NCBI RefSeq assembly: GCF_003569915.1
Contig: NZ_KZ984440.1
Coordinates: forward strand, 62,001-126,000
Length of the DNA stretch: 64,000 bases
Origin: Comamonas testosteroni
Lineage (GTDB): Bacteria > Pseudomonadota > Gammaproteobacteria > Burkholderiales > Burkholderiaceae_C
Reading direction: 5' to 3'
In this document: positions 28,466-38,105 of the stretch, piece after piece
Numbering within the stretch: the stretch's first letter is position 1
Layout: each line of letters starts with the position of its first letter
Position numbers and translations under genes: made by a program
Notes under the pieces: generated by a model
Told to the model about the DNA's origin: nothing
Seen by the model: the letters and a program-made list of their open reading frames with translations, nothing else
Databases searched by the model: none

Positions 28466-29477
28466 TGCGCAAAGCCTCATCATGCAGGCAGCGAACAATA
28501 TGCGGCTGCCGCCACGAAGCCAGCGATGCAGGCGCTGCCGTGCTGGGTGCCTGCAGCGTGCGAGCCGGTGGCTGATCGGTATAGCAATTGGCTTGCGTGA
28601 AGGCGCAGCGGCCTGCAAACGGGCAGCCCGCAGGCAGATCAACCAGCTCGGGCACCGTGCCTGCAATCGTGGACAGGTGCGCGTGGGGCATTGCGGCATT
28701 GAGCTGCGGTCTGGCCGCAAACAGCCCACGTGTATAGGGGTGGCTGCGTTGGGCGAAGACGGTTTCCGTCATGCCGGACTCGACCACCGTGCCGCCATAC
28801 ATCACCAGCAACTGCTCCGCGTTCTGCGCAATCACACCCAGGTCATGGCTGATGAGAACCAGCGCCATGGAATGCTCGGCCACCAGCTCCTGCAGCAAAT
28901 CCAGAATGCGCTGCTGCACGGTCACATCAAGCGCGGTAGTGGGCTCGTCTGCCACCAGCACATCCGGGCCGCAGGCTAGTGCCATGGCAATCATGATGCG
29001 CTGGCGCTGCCCGCCAGAGAACTGGTGCGGATATTCGTCAAGCCGCTGTGCTGCCTGCGCAATGCCCACGCGCTCCAGCACCTCGATGGCATGTGCGCGG
29101 GCCTGCGCGCGGCTCAGGCCCAGGTGCAGGCGCAGCGGCTCAGAGACCTGGCGGCCAATGCTGTGCACGGGGTTGAGCGCGCTCATGGGCTCCTGAAACA
29201 CCATGCTCATGCGGTTGCCGCGCAGCGCGCACATCTGGCGCTCGCTTTGCTGCAGCAACTCCGCCCCATCCAGCCGAATGCTGCCCGTGACCTGCGCGTG
29301 TTTGGGCAGCAGGCCCATCAGCGCCAGTGCGGTGAGCGATTTGCCGCAACCTGATTCACCGATCAGGCCCAGCGTGGCGCCGCGCTCCAGCGTAAAGCTC
29401 ACATCGCGCACGGCCAGCGCACGGCCACGATGGGTTTCGAGATTGATGGACAGGTTGGAGACTTCAAGCAAAGCCAT
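28458..29477 (-). CDS. Peptide ABC transporter ATP-binding protein (DppD/OppD type)
   Basis: A 339-residue ATPase with Walker A LIGESGCGKSLTALALMGLLP, signature FSGGQRQRIMIAMALACGP, Walker B VLVADEPTTALDV and the C-terminal oligopeptide/dipeptide extension with a cysteine-rich stretch (GCPFAGRCAFTQANC), which in DppD binds an Fe-S cluster or metal. It pairs with the downstream DppF-type ATPase and overlaps it by eight bases. Confidence 0.92.
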   Translation of the reverse strand: MALLEVSNLSINLETHRGRALAVRDVSFTLERGATLGLIGESGCGKSLTALALMGLLPKHAQVTGSIRLDGAELLQQSERQMCALRGNRMSMVFQEPMSALNPVHSIGRQVSEPLRLHLGLSRAQARAHAIEVLERVGIAQAAQRLDEYPHQFSGGQRQRIMIAMALACGPDVLVADEPTTALDVTVQQRILDLLQELVAEHSMALVLISHDLGVIAQNAEQLLVMYGGTVVESGMTETVFAQRSHPYTRGLFAARPQLNAAMPHAHLSTIAGTVPELVDLPAGCPFAGRCAFTQANCYTDQPPARTLQAPSTAAPASLASWRQPHIVRCLHDEALRNE

Positions 29478-29483
29478 GTCAGT

Positions 29484-30368
29484 TCAGCGCTCGCGAGTCA
29501 GTCGTGGATCGAGAAGGTCGCGCAGACCATCGCCCAGCAGGTTCAGGCCCAGCACGGACAGCGCAATGGCCACGCCGGGCCAGACGGCCAGCAGCGGAGC
29601 CTGGAACATCAGGGTTTGCGCTTCGCTGAGCATGCGGCCCCATGAGGGCTGAGGCGGCTGCGTGCCCAGACCCAGATAGGACAGCGCGGCCTCGGCCAGA
29701 ATGGCCAGTGCAAACTGAATCGTGGCCTGCACCACCAGCACGGACGCGATATTGGGCAGCACATGGCGCAGCGTAATGGCCGTGCGGCTTTGTCCGCAGG
29801 CGCGAGCGGCCAGCACATAGTCGCGCGCCCAGATGGCGTTGGCCGAAGCGCGGGTAATGCGCGCAAAGGTTGGAATATTGAAGATGCCGATGGCAATGAT
29901 GGCGTTGACCATGCCCGCACCAAACACCGCAGTCAGCATGATGGCCGAGAGCAGGGCGGGGAAGGCGAAGGTGAAGTCCGCCAGCCGCATGATGACTTCT
30001 TCAAGCCAGCCGCGGCGTGCCGCCGCAATCAGGCCCAGCACCACGCCAAGCGCCAGACCGATGCCCACAGCAATCAGGCCGACGGCAATCGAAGCGCGCG
30101 CGCCAATCAGAATTTGCGAAGCCACATCGCGCCCATAAGCATCCGTGCCCAGCCAGTGCTGGCCGCTGACGCTCTGCAGCGCCGCGTCCATATTCATCTC
30201 GTAGGCGGAGCCCGGCGTCCAGACAAAAGACAGCAGGGCTGCGGCAATCAGCAAGATCGTCAGCACAGCGCCCAGCACAAAGCTGCGGTGCTGCAGGGCG
30301 CGCTGCAGCAGGCTTTGCGGCTGGCGTCGGCTCAGCGCGCGGGTGGGATATGAGAAGGGCGCGCTCAT
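29484..30368 (-). CDS. Peptide ABC transporter permease (DppC/OppC type)
   Basis: A 294-residue permease with an N-terminal hydrophobic segment, the OppC_N region (WLGTDAYGRDVASQILIGARASIAVGLIAV) and five further membrane helices, ending in the conserved GVAIALSVLGLNLLGDGLRDLLDPRL. It overlaps the upstream permease gene by ATGA and lies 6 bp before the first ATPase gene. Confidence 0.92.
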   Translation of the reverse strand: MSAPFSYPTRALSRRQPQSLLQRALQHRSFVLGAVLTILLIAAALLSFVWTPGSAYEMNMDAALQSVSGQHWLGTDAYGRDVASQILIGARASIAVGLIAVGIGLALGVVLGLIAAARRGWLEEVIMRLADFTFAFPALLSAIMLTAVFGAGMVNAIIAIGIFNIPTFARITRASANAIWARDYVLAARACGQSRTAITLRHVLPNIASVLVVQATIQFALAILAEAALSYLGLGTQPPQPSWGRMLSEAQTLMFQAPLLAVWPGVAIALSVLGLNLLGDGLRDLLDPRLTRER

Positions 30369-31327
30369 ATATCGCTGGCCTTGATGCGGGGGTCAATCGC
30401 GGCATAAAGCACATCGACCACAAAATTCACCACCACCACCATGGCTGCGAGTAGCAGCACGCAGTTGCGCACCACGATCACATCGCGGTTGGAGATGGAC
30501 TGAAAAATCAGCCGGCCCAGACCCGGCAGGTAGAAGACGTTTTCCACCACGATGGTGCCTGCGAGCAGATTGGCAAACTGCAGGCCCATGACGGTGATGA
30601 CGGGAATCATGGCGTTGCGCAGCACATGACGCCACAGCGCCGCACGGCGCGACAGGCCCTTGGCGCGGGCGGTGCGCACAAAGTCTTCACGCAGCACTTC
30701 GAGCACGGCTGAGCGCGTGATGCGCGCCAGAATGGCGGCCTGCACCACGGCCAGAGACACGGCAGGCAGCAGCAAGGCCTGCAGCGCGGGCCAGAAGCCG
30801 CCACCGTCTTCCTCGCTCCAGCCCGGAAAGCCGCCGGCGGAGAACCATTGCAGCTTGACCGAAAACAGCAGAATCAAAAGAATCGCAAACCAGAAGTTGG
30901 GAATGGCAATGCCAATCTGCGCCAGGCCCATCACGCCCACATCGCCCCAGCGCTTGTGGTTGGCCGCGGCAAACACGCCAGCAGCGATGGCCAGCGCAGT
31001 GGTAATCAGCATTGCAAGAATCGCCAGCGGAATGGTGACGACAAGGCGCTCCCACACCAGCTCGGCCACGGGCGAGCCATAGGCATAGCTGGTGCCCATA
31101 TCGCCATGCAGCAGGCCCGTAATCCACTGCCAGTAGCGCGTAAGCGCTGGCTGGTCCAGCCCCAGTTGCTGGGCCATGGCCTGCACGGCTTCGGGCGCGG
31201 CATCAGGCCCCATCAGCATCTGGGCCGCATTACCGGGAAGAATTTCAAGCACGGCAAACACCACGATGGAGGCACCAAGCAAGGTGGCGATCAGCGTGAT
31301 CAGACGTTTGAGCAAGAAGATGCTCAT
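30365..31327 (-). CDS. Peptide ABC transporter permease (DppB/OppB type)
   Basis: A 320-residue permease, first gene of the operon, starting MSIFLLKRLITLIATLLGASIVVF, with a long periplasmic loop (MGTSYAYGSPVAELV), the EAA-type loop AKGLSRRAALWRHVLRNAMIPVI and the end VNFVVDVLYAAIDPRI. With the DppC-type partner it forms the membrane channel. Upstream lies a family 1 repeat and the divergent ferredoxin gene. Confidence 0.92.
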   Translation of the reverse strand: MSIFLLKRLITLIATLLGASIVVFAVLEILPGNAAQMLMGPDAAPEAVQAMAQQLGLDQPALTRYWQWITGLLHGDMGTSYAYGSPVAELVWERLVVTIPLAILAMLITTALAIAAGVFAAANHKRWGDVGVMGLAQIGIAIPNFWFAILLILLFSVKLQWFSAGGFPGWSEEDGGGFWPALQALLLPAVSLAVVQAAILARITRSAVLEVLREDFVRTARAKGLSRRAALWRHVLRNAMIPVITVMGLQFANLLAGTIVVENVFYLPGLGRLIFQSISNRDVIVVRNCVLLLAAMVVVVNFVVDVLYAAIDPRIKASDI

Positions 31328-31508
31328 GGCTTCAGGCGGGATTTCATCGTTGGAGGAAGGCGCTGGCTGGCTTTGACTTGCTGCGCAGCATAGCGGCTAT
31401 TGTGCAGTGCCGTGCAGCAGCCCCGGGCTTTGCCTGACGCGCAGCGCTGTCTCTTGGCGCGCTGGATAATGCAGCTCAGACTGATTCATGAACAATAGGC
31501 TGCCCTAA

Positions 31509-31877
<369 letters not shown>

Positions 31878-31887
31878 AGGCTTTTCA

Positions 31888-31923
31888 GGCCTCTAGTCCT
31901 TATTCAATATAGGCTGATAGCTC
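31888..31923 (+). repeat. Dispersed ~40-bp AT-rich repeat, family 2
   Basis: GGCCTCTAGTCC-TTATTCAATATAGGCTGATAGCTC is nearly the reverse complement of the copy at 38945-38988. Confidence 0.65.
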
Positions 31924-31944
31924 CTGTTTCAGGAGCTATTTTTT
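31916..31944. terminator. Terminator between ferredoxin and pth
   Basis: ATAGCTCCTG and CAGGAGCTAT arms followed by TTTTTT on the plus strand. The T-run overlaps the pth stop codon, so it mainly serves the ferredoxin transcript. Confidence 0.8.
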
Positions 31945-32578
31945 ATTCAGCTTTATCTGCTGCGGCTGCATCAGGCGCTGGTTTGCGCGCAGGCTTGGGG
32001 CGTGGGGCCTTGGTGGTGTGGATGGCGAGAGTGGCCTTGTCCATCTGACCGGCCACCATTTCAGGCCAGGACTTGAGCGAATGCGCCAGCGCGTCCTCAA
32101 TCAGCTTCATTTGATCGGGTGCAGGTTTTTTGAGCACCCAGTTGGCGACCTCGCCTTTGTTGCCCGGGTGGCCAATGCCCACGCGCAGACGCCAGTAGTT
32201 GGGCGAGCCGAGCTGGGCATGAATATCACGCAGACCGTTGTGGCCGCCATGGCTGCCGCCATGTTTGAGCTTGACCACGCCGGGCTCGAAGTCCAGTTCA
32301 TCATGCACAACCAGCACTTCTTCGGGCTGAATCTTGAAAAAGCGAGCTAGTGCGCCGACAGACTTGCCTGAGAGATTCATGAAGGTCTGGGGCTCCAGCA
32401 GCCACACGGTCTGTCCGTTGACAGTGGTACGGGCCATCAGTCCCCAGTAGCTGCGCTCGGGTACCAGCGTGACCTTGAGTTCGCGCGCCAATGCATCGAT
32501 CCACCAGAAACCGGCGTTGTGCCGCGTGTCTTCGTATTCAGGGCCGGGGTTGCCGAGGCCGACAAACAGTTTGATCAT
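31943..32578 (-). CDS. pth: Peptidyl-tRNA hydrolase
   Basis: A 211-residue Pth that frees tRNA from prematurely released peptidyl-tRNA. The catalytic histidine H20 and N10 lie in [18 protein letters not shown], and D93 in [12 protein letters not shown] Lys/Pro/Ala-rich tail of about 20 residues exceeds the E. coli length and is common in Burkholderiales. It lies downstream of rplY on the same strand, as in many proteobacteria, but here a MITE-like element and the rplY terminator separate them. Confidence 0.95.
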   Translation of the reverse strand: MIKLFVGLGNPGPEYEDTRHNAGFWWIDALARELKVTLVPERSYWGLMARTTVNGQTVWLLEPQTFMNLSGKSVGALARFFKIQPEEVLVVHDELDFEPGVVKLKHGGSHGGHNGLRDIHAQLGSPNYWRLRVGIGHPGNKGEVANWVLKKPAPDQMKLIEDALAHSLKSWPEMVAGQMDKATLAIHTTKAPRPKPARKPAPDAAAADKAE

Positions 32579-32615
32579 GGTCTGAATTATCTTCTTCTGA
32601 GAAAGTCGGGGATGG

Positions 32616-32886
32616 CTAGGGCCTGTTGAGATTTATGCGCGGTCGCGAAGCACGGTCATGGCATGTCAATCTAGGCGGGCTTCGCAGTGCGGGTGTCAAC
32701 CCGCTCAAGAAGCGCAACAACGAGTGACGGGCCATGACCGTGCTTCCCTTCGGGTTGCGGCTGCAAAGGGCTGCCTGCGGCGTTGCCAACCCTTGCAAGG
32801 CCCCGGCCTTGCTGCGGGCTGAGCGCCTAGCATTCAACCCTTTGCAGCTACAACGCGATTCCCGCCTATATCTCAACAGGCCCTAG
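32616..32886. mobile_element. 271-bp MITE-like element with 17-bp terminal inverted repeats
   Basis: CTAGGGCCTGTTGAGAT at 32616-32632 is matched exactly by its reverse complement at 32870-32886. Inside, GAAGCACGGTCATGGC (near 32646) and GCCATGACCGTGCTTC (near 32731) form a second perfect inverted pair. No transposase frame is present. The end sequence and a possible CTAG/TA target resemble IS5-type elements, but the family is only a guess. It fills the 384-bp gap between rplY and pth. Confidence 0.75.
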
Positions 32887-32890
32887 GCCC

Positions 32891-32926
32891 CAAAGAAAAA
32901 GCCCACCGAGGTGGGCCTTTTCTTTG
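32891..32926 (-). terminator. Rho-independent terminator of rplY
   Basis: On the minus strand AAAGAAAAGGCCCACC and GGTGGGCTTTTTCTTT form a long stem with a T-rich end, about 40 bp after the rplY stop. Confidence 0.85.
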
Positions 32927-32962
32927 GGTACAGCGACAAGCGCTGTACCGGGGTCACAAGAA

Positions 32963-33589
32963 TTACTTCTTGCCCTTCTTGGCAGGAGCTGCAGGAGCTG
33001 CTGCGGGAGCTGCGCCCTCTTCAGGAGCCACTTCGGGCAGCTTGATGGAAACCAGAGCGGGGTTCTTGTTGGCGCCACGCACCACAGCCTTCACGCCGTT
33101 AGGCAGCTTCAGAGCTTGCAGGCCCAGAACGGACTTGGAAGTCAGACCGCTCAGGTCCACCTTGATGAACTCGGGCAGGTTTGCGGGTTCGCAGATCACT
33201 TGCAGTTCGTGCATCAGAGGTGTCACGGTGCAGTTCTCGCCCTTCACGGCGGGAGACTCTTCCACGCCTTCGAAGTGCAGAGGCACGTTCATGTGCAGCT
33301 TGGTGGTAGCTTCCACGCGCTGGAAGTCGATGTGTTGCACCAGCTTCTTGTAGGGGTGGAACTGCACGTCGCGCAGCACAACCTTGGTCACTTGACCGTT
33401 GATTTCCATGTCCAGGATGCTGGAGTGGAAAGCTTCCTTGTGCACAGCGTGCCACAGGGCGTTGTGATCGAGTTCGATCAGTTGAGCCTCACCAGCACCG
33501 TAAACGATGCCAGGGGTCTTGCCCGAATGACGCAGACGGCGGCTCGCACCCGTACCTTGCTTGGCGCGCTCAAAAGCGACGAATTGCAT
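32963..33589 (-). CDS. rplY: 50S ribosomal protein L25 (general stress protein Ctc)
   Basis: A 208-residue L25/Ctc protein: an N-terminal 5S-rRNA-binding L25 domain (MQFVAFERAKQGTGASRRLRHSGKTPGIVYG) and a C-terminal Ctc beta domain, ending in an Ala/Pro/Lys-rich tail. It binds 5S rRNA in the large subunit. The order prs-rplY-pth on one strand is widely conserved. A GAGTTAGTT gap and a hairpin at about 33692-33715 separate it from prs. Confidence 0.95.
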   Translation of the reverse strand: MQFVAFERAKQGTGASRRLRHSGKTPGIVYGAGEAQLIELDHNALWHAVHKEAFHSSILDMEINGQVTKVVLRDVQFHPYKKLVQHIDFQRVEATTKLHMNVPLHFEGVEESPAVKGENCTVTPLMHELQVICEPANLPEFIKVDLSGLTSKSVLGLQALKLPNGVKAVVRGANKNPALVSIKLPEVAPEEGAAPAAAPAAPAKKGKK

Positions 33590-33691
33590 AACTAACTCCT
33601 TGAGGGGCGGACCGCGACCAGTCTCGCCCGATTGAAAAAAGAATCTGTACCTGATGCTCAGGCCCTGGATTCTTGCGGTGGCCTTGAACGC

Positions 33692-33715
33692 GGCAAACCT
33701 CCCGAAGGAGGTTTG
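33692..33715 (-). other. Perfect hairpin between prs and rplY
   Basis: GCAAACCTCC-CGAA-GGAGGTTTGC is a ten-base-pair stem with a tetraloop and no T-run on the minus strand. It may act as a processing or partial-termination site, allowing rplY to be expressed differently from prs. Confidence 0.5.
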
Positions 33716-33745
33716 CTTGGGCTCGAGGCCGAAAAACCAGTGATT

Positions 33746-34705
33746 TTAAGCGGTAAACAGGCTGCTGACCGAATCACCTGTAGAAATACGGTGAATTGTC
33801 TCGGCAAACAGGCCGGCTACGGACAGTTGGCGGATCTTGCCGCACTGCTGGGCGGCGGGGCTCAGAGGAATGGTGTTGGTCACAACCACTTCGTCCAGAG
33901 CTGTGCCGTTGCCGATGCGCTCCAGTGCAGGACCCGAGAAGATGGGGTGCGAGCAGTAGGCGTAGACGTTCTTGGCGCCGCGCTGCTTGAGCACCTCGGC
34001 AGCCTTCACCAGCGTACCGGCGGTGTCGATCATGTCGTCCATGATCACGCAGTTGCGGCCATCGATATCACCGATGACATGCATGACTTCGGACACATTG
34101 GCCTTGGGGCGACGCTTGTCGATGATGGCCAGATCGCAACCCAGTTCCTTGGCCAGGGCGCGAGCACGCACCACACCGCCAACGTCGGGGGAGACAACGA
34201 TCAGGTCTTCATAGTTCTTCTGACGCAGATCACCCAGCAACACGGGCGTTGCGTAGATGTTGTCCACGGGAATATCGAAGAAGCCTTGAATCTGGTCAGC
34301 GTGCAGGTCCATGGTCAGCACGCGCTCCACGCCCACGGCCTGCAGCATATTGGCCACCACCTTGGCGGTGATTGGCACGCGGCTGGAGCGGGGGCGACGG
34401 TCTTGGCGGGCGTAGCCGAAGTAGGGGATCACGGCGCAGATGCGCTCGGCCGATGCGCGCTTGAGGGCATCAACCATCACCAGCAACTCCATCAGGTTGT
34501 CATTGGTGGGTGCGCAGGTGGACTGAACCACGAAAACGTCGCGGGCGCGAACGTTCTGCTTGATCTCGACCGCTACTTCTCCATCGGAGAAGCGGCCAAC
34601 GTCAGCAGCACCAAGAGTGGTGCCAAGGTGCTTAACAATCTCTTCAGCCATGCCAGCATTGGCATTGCCTGTGAAGACCATGAAATCAGAGTGATGTGAG
34701 TGCAT
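33746..34705 (-). CDS. prs: Ribose-phosphate pyrophosphokinase
   Basis: A 319-residue PRPP synthetase that makes phosphoribosyl pyrophosphate from ribose-5-phosphate and [16 protein letters not shown] at the start, [32 protein letters not shown] and the PRPP-binding loop [17 protein letters not shown] are intact. I choose the start at 34705 ([11 protein letters not shown]) over an in-frame upstream codon, with a GGGA ribosome site. tRNA-Gln lies 43 bp upstream on the same strand. Confidence 0.95.
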   Translation of the reverse strand: MHSHHSDFMVFTGNANAGMAEEIVKHLGTTLGAADVGRFSDGEVAVEIKQNVRARDVFVVQSTCAPTNDNLMELLVMVDALKRASAERICAVIPYFGYARQDRRPRSSRVPITAKVVANMLQAVGVERVLTMDLHADQIQGFFDIPVDNIYATPVLLGDLRQKNYEDLIVVSPDVGGVVRARALAKELGCDLAIIDKRRPKANVSEVMHVIGDIDGRNCVIMDDMIDTAGTLVKAAEVLKQRGAKNVYAYCSHPIFSGPALERIGNGTALDEVVVTNTIPLSPAAQQCGKIRQLSVAGLFAETIHRISTGDSVSSLFTA

Positions 34706-34747
34706 GAGCGTCCCAGTGCTACGGGTTGCCTGACGCAAGAAGATGTT

Positions 34748-34824
34748 TGGCAGGGGAAGAAGGATTCGAACCTTCGCATGCCGGAATCAAAATCCGGTGC
34801 CTTAACCAACTTGGCGACTCCCCT
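34748..34824 (-). tRNA. tRNA-Gln (TTG anticodon)
   Basis: On the minus strand a full cloverleaf is formed: acceptor AGGGGAG/TTCCCCT, anticodon stem CCGGA/TCCGG around loop TTTTGAT (anticodon TTG), T-arm GAAGG-TTCGAAT-CCTTC and an encoded G-CCA end. It lies between prs and ispE, the usual place in Burkholderiales. Confidence 0.95.
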
Positions 34825-34854
34825 ACACAGGCCTTTTGTCGAAGACAAACAGCC

Positions 34855-35718
34855 TTATAACTTGTTATCCGAAACCCAACTCAAAAGTGGATGAATTTCC
34901 AGATTTTTGCAGATTCTGACTTTCCATGTGCGTGGTGCACTATTCAAGTCAACCGTCTGCGTCAGTGGTGCAAAGACTGCACTTCCTGAGCCCGTCATTC
35001 TAGCATGCAATTTGAAGGACTTGAGCCAATTGATGGCTTGGGTAACTTCCGGCTGCAGGCTTTCAGCGACTGGCTGCAAGTCGTTTTGGCCAAAGCCATA
35101 GTGCTTTGCAGCGAAGTCAGCGATTGTAGCAGGCTTTGTGTCGCGTTTCAGGAGTTCGCTGCCGAAAATTTTCCCGGTGTCCAGGCCGTGCTCGGGTTTG
35201 ATCACCACAAACTGCTGTTCAGGCAGTGCATTTTCGCCAGTCAGTGGCGTGATGACTTCGCCAATGCCGCTGACCCAGGCGGAGTGGCCGCAGAGGAAAA
35301 ATGGAACATCGGCACCCAGTGTGAGCCCGATGGCTTGCAGTTGCTGGCGCGTCAGTCCCAGATTCCAAAGACGGTTCAGTGCAATCAGGGTGCTGGCGGC
35401 GTCGGACGATCCGCCGCCCATGCCGGCCTGCGCGGGCAGGTTCTTGTGAATGCCGATATGCACGCCCTGCGTGCAGCCTGTGGCCTGCTGCAGGGCGCGA
35501 GCCGCGCGGGTGATCAGATCATCGGCAGGCAAAGCCATGCCGCTCAGGTCTTCACGGCTGATCTGGTGGCTGGCGGTGCGCTCGAAGTGCAGCACATCGT
35601 GCCAGTCCAGCAGCATGAAGACGGATTCGAGCAGGTGATATCCATCAGGCCTGCGACCTGTGATGTGCAGAAAAAGATTGAGTTTGGCCGGAGCCGGCAC
35701 GTCATACAGGGAGTGCAT
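34855..35718 (-). CDS. ispE: 4-Diphosphocytidyl-2-C-methyl-D-erythritol kinase
   Basis: A 287-residue GHMP kinase of the MEP isoprenoid pathway. It has the substrate-binding start PAPAKLNLFLHITGRRPDGYH and the ATP-binding glycine loop LPAQAGMGGGSSDAAS, plus MTGSGSAVFAPL near the C-terminus. Length is typical. It is followed by tRNA-Gln and prs and preceded by lolB, a conserved order. Confidence 0.95.
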   Translation of the reverse strand: MHSLYDVPAPAKLNLFLHITGRRPDGYHLLESVFMLLDWHDVLHFERTASHQISREDLSGMALPADDLITRAARALQQATGCTQGVHIGIHKNLPAQAGMGGGSSDAASTLIALNRLWNLGLTRQQLQAIGLTLGADVPFFLCGHSAWVSGIGEVITPLTGENALPEQQFVVIKPEHGLDTGKIFGSELLKRDTKPATIADFAAKHYGFGQNDLQPVAESLQPEVTQAINWLKSFKLHARMTGSGSAVFAPLTQTVDLNSAPRTWKVRICKNLEIHPLLSWVSDNKL

Positions 35719-35770
35719 GGAACAGAAAAATCAAGAAATTGGAACGGGCGCAGGCAGCCGAATGGCAGGC

Positions 35771-36271
35771 TCAGTGAGCGCCTTGGTCCAGAACAATGCG
35801 CAGCGAGGCCTCTGGCGGCGGGTTGAAGCGATCCGCACGCAGGCGACCTTCGGCGAGATTGGAGAGATCGGCTTTCCAGCCGCTGACGGCAGTGTTCTTG
35901 CCCTGCAGCCAGTCAAACAGGGCGGCGACGGGGATATCGCTGCCTGTCATGAGTTTGATCAGCTCGGGCAGGGATTCGGACTCTGTGATGCGCTCGCCCT
36001 GCTGCAGCGTGGCTCCGGCAGGCGTCCACTGCAGGCGGGCAATGATGGAGCCCAGCGGGTTGAAGACCAGCAAAGTGCCTTGCTCGGGCCGGCCCTGTAG
36101 CTCAAAACTGGCGCTGAAGGATTGCTGCTGCGAATCCTGCACTTGCAAGCCCATGCGGCCCGACCAGTAGTTGCTGCTCAAGGCGGTATCAGGCTGCAGC
36201 TGGCGCACGGGCTGCGCGCAGCCGCCCAGCATGGCGGCACATAGCAGCAGCGCGAAACATGACCTGTTCAT
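35771..36271 (-). CDS. lolB: Outer-membrane lipoprotein insertion protein LolB
   Basis: A 166-residue lipoprotein with signal peptide and lipobox (MNRSCFALLLCAAMLGGCAQP, lipidation at the Cys). LQPDTALSSNYWSGRMGLQVQDSQQQSFSASFELQGRPEQGTL is the LolB fold that receives lipoproteins from LolA and inserts them in the outer membrane. It is slightly shorter than E. coli LolB. It overlaps the upstream TPR gene by ATGA. Confidence 0.88.
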   Translation of the reverse strand: MNRSCFALLLCAAMLGGCAQPVRQLQPDTALSSNYWSGRMGLQVQDSQQQSFSASFELQGRPEQGTLLVFNPLGSIIARLQWTPAGATLQQGERITESESLPELIKLMTGSDIPVAALFDWLQGKNTAVSGWKADLSNLAEGRLRADRFNPPPEASLRIVLDQGAH

Positions 36272-38055
36272 GGCTTGACGTTCAGGCGTTTGAGGGTCTC
36301 AAGCAAGGTGGCGTTGCTGGCATCGGCCTTCAAGCCTTCGCGCCAGACTGTCTGCGCGCGGTCGCGTTGGCCGTTGCTCCACAGCACCTCGCCCAGGTGG
36401 GCGGCTATTTCTGCATCCTGGCGCTTGGCATAGGCCTGCTCCAGCAGCTTTTGCGCCTCATCGAGATTGCCGCGGCGGAAATGCACCCAGGCCAGGCTAT
36501 CTGTGATGAAGGGGTCGCCGGGCGTCATGTCCAGCGCTTTTTGAATCAGCTGCTGCGCTTCGTCCAGCTTGATATTGCGATCTGCGAATGAGTAGCCCAG
36601 CGCGTTGTAGGCATGCTGGAAATCAGGCTTGCGCTCGATGATCTGGCGCAGCAGGCGCTCCAGTTCATCGAAGTTGCCTACTTTCTCGGCCAGCAGTGCT
36701 GTGTCGTAGGCCAGCTCCACGTCATCGGGGTGCTGGTGCTGCAGCTTGGACTGCAGCGTATAGGCTTCCTGATTCATACCGGCATCGCGCAGCAACTGTA
36801 CTTCGGCAACCTGCTTGAGTCTTTGCTGGTTGGGACCTTGCGCGGGCACGGCCTGAATGATGGCGCGGGCTTGTTCCATTTTGCCCTGTCGGGCGAGAAG
36901 GTCGGCACGGCGAGCCTGGATGCTCAGTAGATTGGCAGCTTCAGGGATGCGCTGCAGATAGGCGTCCGCTTCAGCATAGCGTTCGCGCTTTTCAGCGAGG
37001 TCGGCCTGCAGCAGATAAAGCTGTGCCTGACCTGCATTGCGTGCCACGCCTTCGGGCAGCTTGGGCTGCAGGGCGGCAAATTGCGCGATGGAGGCCTGGG
37101 CGGCGTCCAACTCCTTGTCCTGAAGTTGCAGGTTGGCGAGCACGGACCAAGCCTCGGGGAATTCAGGCGATTCGCTGGTGATGGCCTTGATCTGGGTCTT
37201 GGCGTCAGCGCTGCGCTTTTGACCCAGCAACACGCGGGCATAGGCCATGCGCAACTGGGGCGACGGGTTCTTCTGGATGTAGCGCTGCACCAGCGGCTCG
37301 ACTTCGGTCGAGCCCGACTCGAGCAGTTCCAGTCCCAGCAGGGCGACGGCACTGGAGTCCGGAGCCAGCTTGGCACCGTTTTGCATGGCCTGCAGTGCGG
37401 CAGGCCGCTGGTTGGCAATCAGGCGCATGTGGCCGATGGCTGCCCAGGCCATGGGGCCGTTTTGCGGGTCCTTGAGACTGCCTTCCAGGGCTTGCTCGAT
37501 CACATCGGCAGCCAGGGGCTTGTCGGATGCGTTGTTGTAGAGCTGGGTCAGGGCCAGAAAGGTGGCGCCGCGCCGGTCTGCGGGCGTGAGCTCGACCTCT
37601 CGGCGCAGATAGCTGGCGGAGTCGGCGATGCGGTTCATGGCCACCATCAGGCGCAGCACGGAGCGGTTGGCATCCTTGGAGTCGGGGTAGGCAGCCAGCC
37701 AGGCGCGGGCATTGCGCAGCGCCTGATCACCGGAGCGTGACTGCACGGCGAGTTCGGTGCCGCGGCGGTAGAGCTTTTCGTTTCCGCTGCTGCGGGCGGC
37801 TTCCATCATCAGGGCCTGAGCGTCGCTGAGTGCGCCTTCCTGGGCGGCCATTTCACCGACGAGGATTTCATAGAACAGTTCGGCCGACAAGGCGGCCTGC
37901 TGTTCTTCACTGGCCATGGCTTTGTCCAGGTCGCTGCCCTGCTCGACGTTGGCTGGCTTGGCGGGTGGGTCTGCCGGTTGTGCGCAGGCAATTGTCGATC
38001 CCATGGCCAGCAAGGTGGCCACGGCGAGTCCCTGGAAACGTAGAGGATGAGCCAT
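36268..38055 (-). CDS. Tetratricopeptide-repeat protein, exported
   Basis: A 595-residue protein with a signal peptide (LAVATLLAMGSTIACAQPA) and many helical TPR-like repeats; clear ones near the C-terminus are FQHAYNALGYSFADRNIKLDEAQQLIQKALDMTPGD and FITDSLAWVHFRRGNLDEAQKLLEQAYAKRQD. A similar large TPR protein precedes lolB in most Burkholderiales. It likely serves as a periplasmic assembly scaffold, but no partner is known. Divergent from mutM across 50 bp. Confidence 0.85.
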   Translation of the reverse strand: MAHPLRFQGLAVATLLAMGSTIACAQPADPPAKPANVEQGSDLDKAMASEEQQAALSAELFYEILVGEMAAQEGALSDAQALMMEAARSSGNEKLYRRGTELAVQSRSGDQALRNARAWLAAYPDSKDANRSVLRLMVAMNRIADSASYLRREVELTPADRRGATFLALTQLYNNASDKPLAADVIEQALEGSLKDPQNGPMAWAAIGHMRLIANQRPAALQAMQNGAKLAPDSSAVALLGLELLESGSTEVEPLVQRYIQKNPSPQLRMAYARVLLGQKRSADAKTQIKAITSESPEFPEAWSVLANLQLQDKELDAAQASIAQFAALQPKLPEGVARNAGQAQLYLLQADLAEKRERYAEADAYLQRIPEAANLLSIQARRADLLARQGKMEQARAIIQAVPAQGPNQQRLKQVAEVQLLRDAGMNQEAYTLQSKLQHQHPDDVELAYDTALLAEKVGNFDELERLLRQIIERKPDFQHAYNALGYSFADRNIKLDEAQQLIQKALDMTPGDPFITDSLAWVHFRRGNLDEAQKLLEQAYAKRQDAEIAAHLGEVLWSNGQRDRAQTVWREGLKADASNATLLETLKRLNVKP

Positions 38056-38105
38056 CGGCCCATAATAATCGAAGCTTGTTAAGTATTAGCCGAAGATGAG
38101 ATTGC

